Shown here one piece after another: positions 63,703 to 64,000 of a stretch of 64,000 bases of DNA. The translations under genes were made by a program, and so were the position numbers. How positions within the stretch are numbered: the first letter of the stretch is position 1; every line of letters starts with the position of its first letter. The notes beneath the pieces are model-generated. The model worked only from the letters and a program-made list of their open reading frames with translations. It was not told the DNA's origin and ran no database searches. The stretch spans positions 37,080,501 through 37,144,500 of the forward strand of contig JAZHRO010000013.1 in assembly GCA_037157565.1 (NCBI GenBank), in the 5' to 3' direction. This DNA is from Thalassia testudinum (Eukaryota; Streptophyta; Magnoliopsida; Alismatales; Hydrocharitaceae).

Positions 63703-63981
63703 TAGGGGGAGTTAAAAAATAATGAGCTAATTGTCAATTTTTAAGGGGGAGAAATAAGGTAGCTAAATTTCCTTTAGTAAGGGGGAGAAAAATAATAGCT
63801 ATCGCATTGTTACAAAAAGGGGGAGAATATTACCTTTGTTAAAATAAACTCATAGAAGAGCATGTTTTAAGGGGGAGTTATAGGAAATGTAAAATCAATT
63901 AAACCTTTTTGATAATGTCAAAAAGGGGGAGGATTTTTATGCATTATTATTTATGGTTTTGTCATCATCAAAAAGGGGGAG
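63703..63981 (+). promoter_or_regulatory. Seven polypurine tracts before SIR 3' LTR
   Basis: WAGGGGGAG at 63703, 63743, 63779, 63817, 63869, 63923 and 63973, spaced 36-54 bases. Only the last one adjoins the LTR start at 63984. Such repeated tracts are reported as typical of Sireviruses. Confidence 0.88.
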
Positions 63982-63983
63982 AT

Positions 63984-64000
63984 TGTTGGTGCTAGAGCAC
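63984..64000 (+). repeat. Start of SIR 3' LTR
   Basis: TGTTGGTGCTAGAGCAC directly after a polypurine tract and ATT; it continues beyond the window. Confidence 0.75.

Larger units (their letters stand above)
62064..64000 (+). mobile_element. Sirevirus-like Copia element (SIR), pol absent
   Basis: A TGTTGG start at 62064, Met-tRNA primer site at 62460, a gag-derived ORF, seven AAGGGGGAG tracts and a second TGTTGG at 63984, the start of the 3' LTR at the window edge. A coiled-coil gag and multiple polypurine tracts are hallmarks of Sireviruses. No protease, integrase, RT or RNase H lies between gag and the tracts, so this is a non-autonomous derivative. Confidence 0.82.

Noticed and set aside
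63703..63981. CRISPR-like regular short repeats
   Set aside because: The repeats are nine-base polypurine tracts with uneven spacing in a plant retrotransposon, not 25-40 base repeats with spacers.

Overview
This window is plant nuclear DNA made almost entirely of nested LTR retrotransposons. I found no convincing host gene. Tekay/Del-type chromovirus, Athila-type and Sirevirus-type sequences, together with initiator-Met and Asp tRNA primer sites, point to a flowering plant with a large, repeat-rich genome. The species cannot be fixed from the sequence. Names used here are mine: TK-A and TK-B are two related Tekay-like Gypsy families (LTRs of about 2.65-2.8 kb starting TGTTAM or TGAAATGACCC, both ending near GGGTCGTWACA); ATH is an Athila-like Gypsy element; Q is an LTR family with a single ORF and no pol; SIR is a Sirevirus-like Copia element.

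Layout. 1-1130: GC-rich, LTR-like sequence. 1131-2957: minus-strand TK-B LTR remnant lodged in a plus-strand Tekay-like gag. 2958-5284: plus-strand gag, protease (PR), reverse transcriptase (RT) and RNase H (RNH), ending at an inverted junction. 5285-24131: minus-strand TK-A element that lacks RT to 3' LTR. Its gag holds a 1680-bp solo LTR (6926-8605). Its 5' LTR (9025-24131) was split by a TK-A solo LTR (9968-22367, TSD CTACA), which was itself split by a complete but dead TK-A element (11331-20929, TSD TAGGG). 24153-24370: stub of a TK-B LTR. 24371-31060: AT-rich sequence with MITE-like foldbacks. 31060-34845: Copia remnant split by a TK-B solo LTR (31226-33950, TSD TAATC). 34846-36941: AT-rich repeats and microsatellites. 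36942-39933: TK-B LTR, primer site and gag start. 39945-58319: minus-strand ATH element (3' LTR, UTR, IN, RNH, RT, PR, gag, leader), interrupted between gag and PR by the 7765-bp element Q1 (47996-55760, TSD GACAG). 58320-62063: second, damaged Q copy (Q2). 62064-64000: SIR element with a gag-derived ORF, seven polypurine tracts and the first bases of its 3' LTR.

How the parts relate. The Tekay-like copies all carry stop codons (several readable as C-to-T changes, as expected after cytosine methylation), frameshifts and internal deletions. Q is the most interesting component: two copies share LTRs, a primer site and a long ORF with no recognisable gag or pol domain, and Q shares its duplicated polypurine-tract/LTR-start signature with the ATH element it interrupts. 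I infer that Q is a non-autonomous family mobilised by Athila-type machinery. Regulatory structure is also dense: GACGTC palindrome clusters in Tekay LTRs and a related motif in the ATH LTR, paired hairpin modules in TK LTRs, a TATA box in the loop of a perfect hairpin in the ATH LTR, and a hairpin upstream of TATA in all three Q LTRs.

Limits. All alignments were made by eye. Boundaries described as approximate can be off by tens of bases. Family assignments rest on motif recognition and not on database searches.
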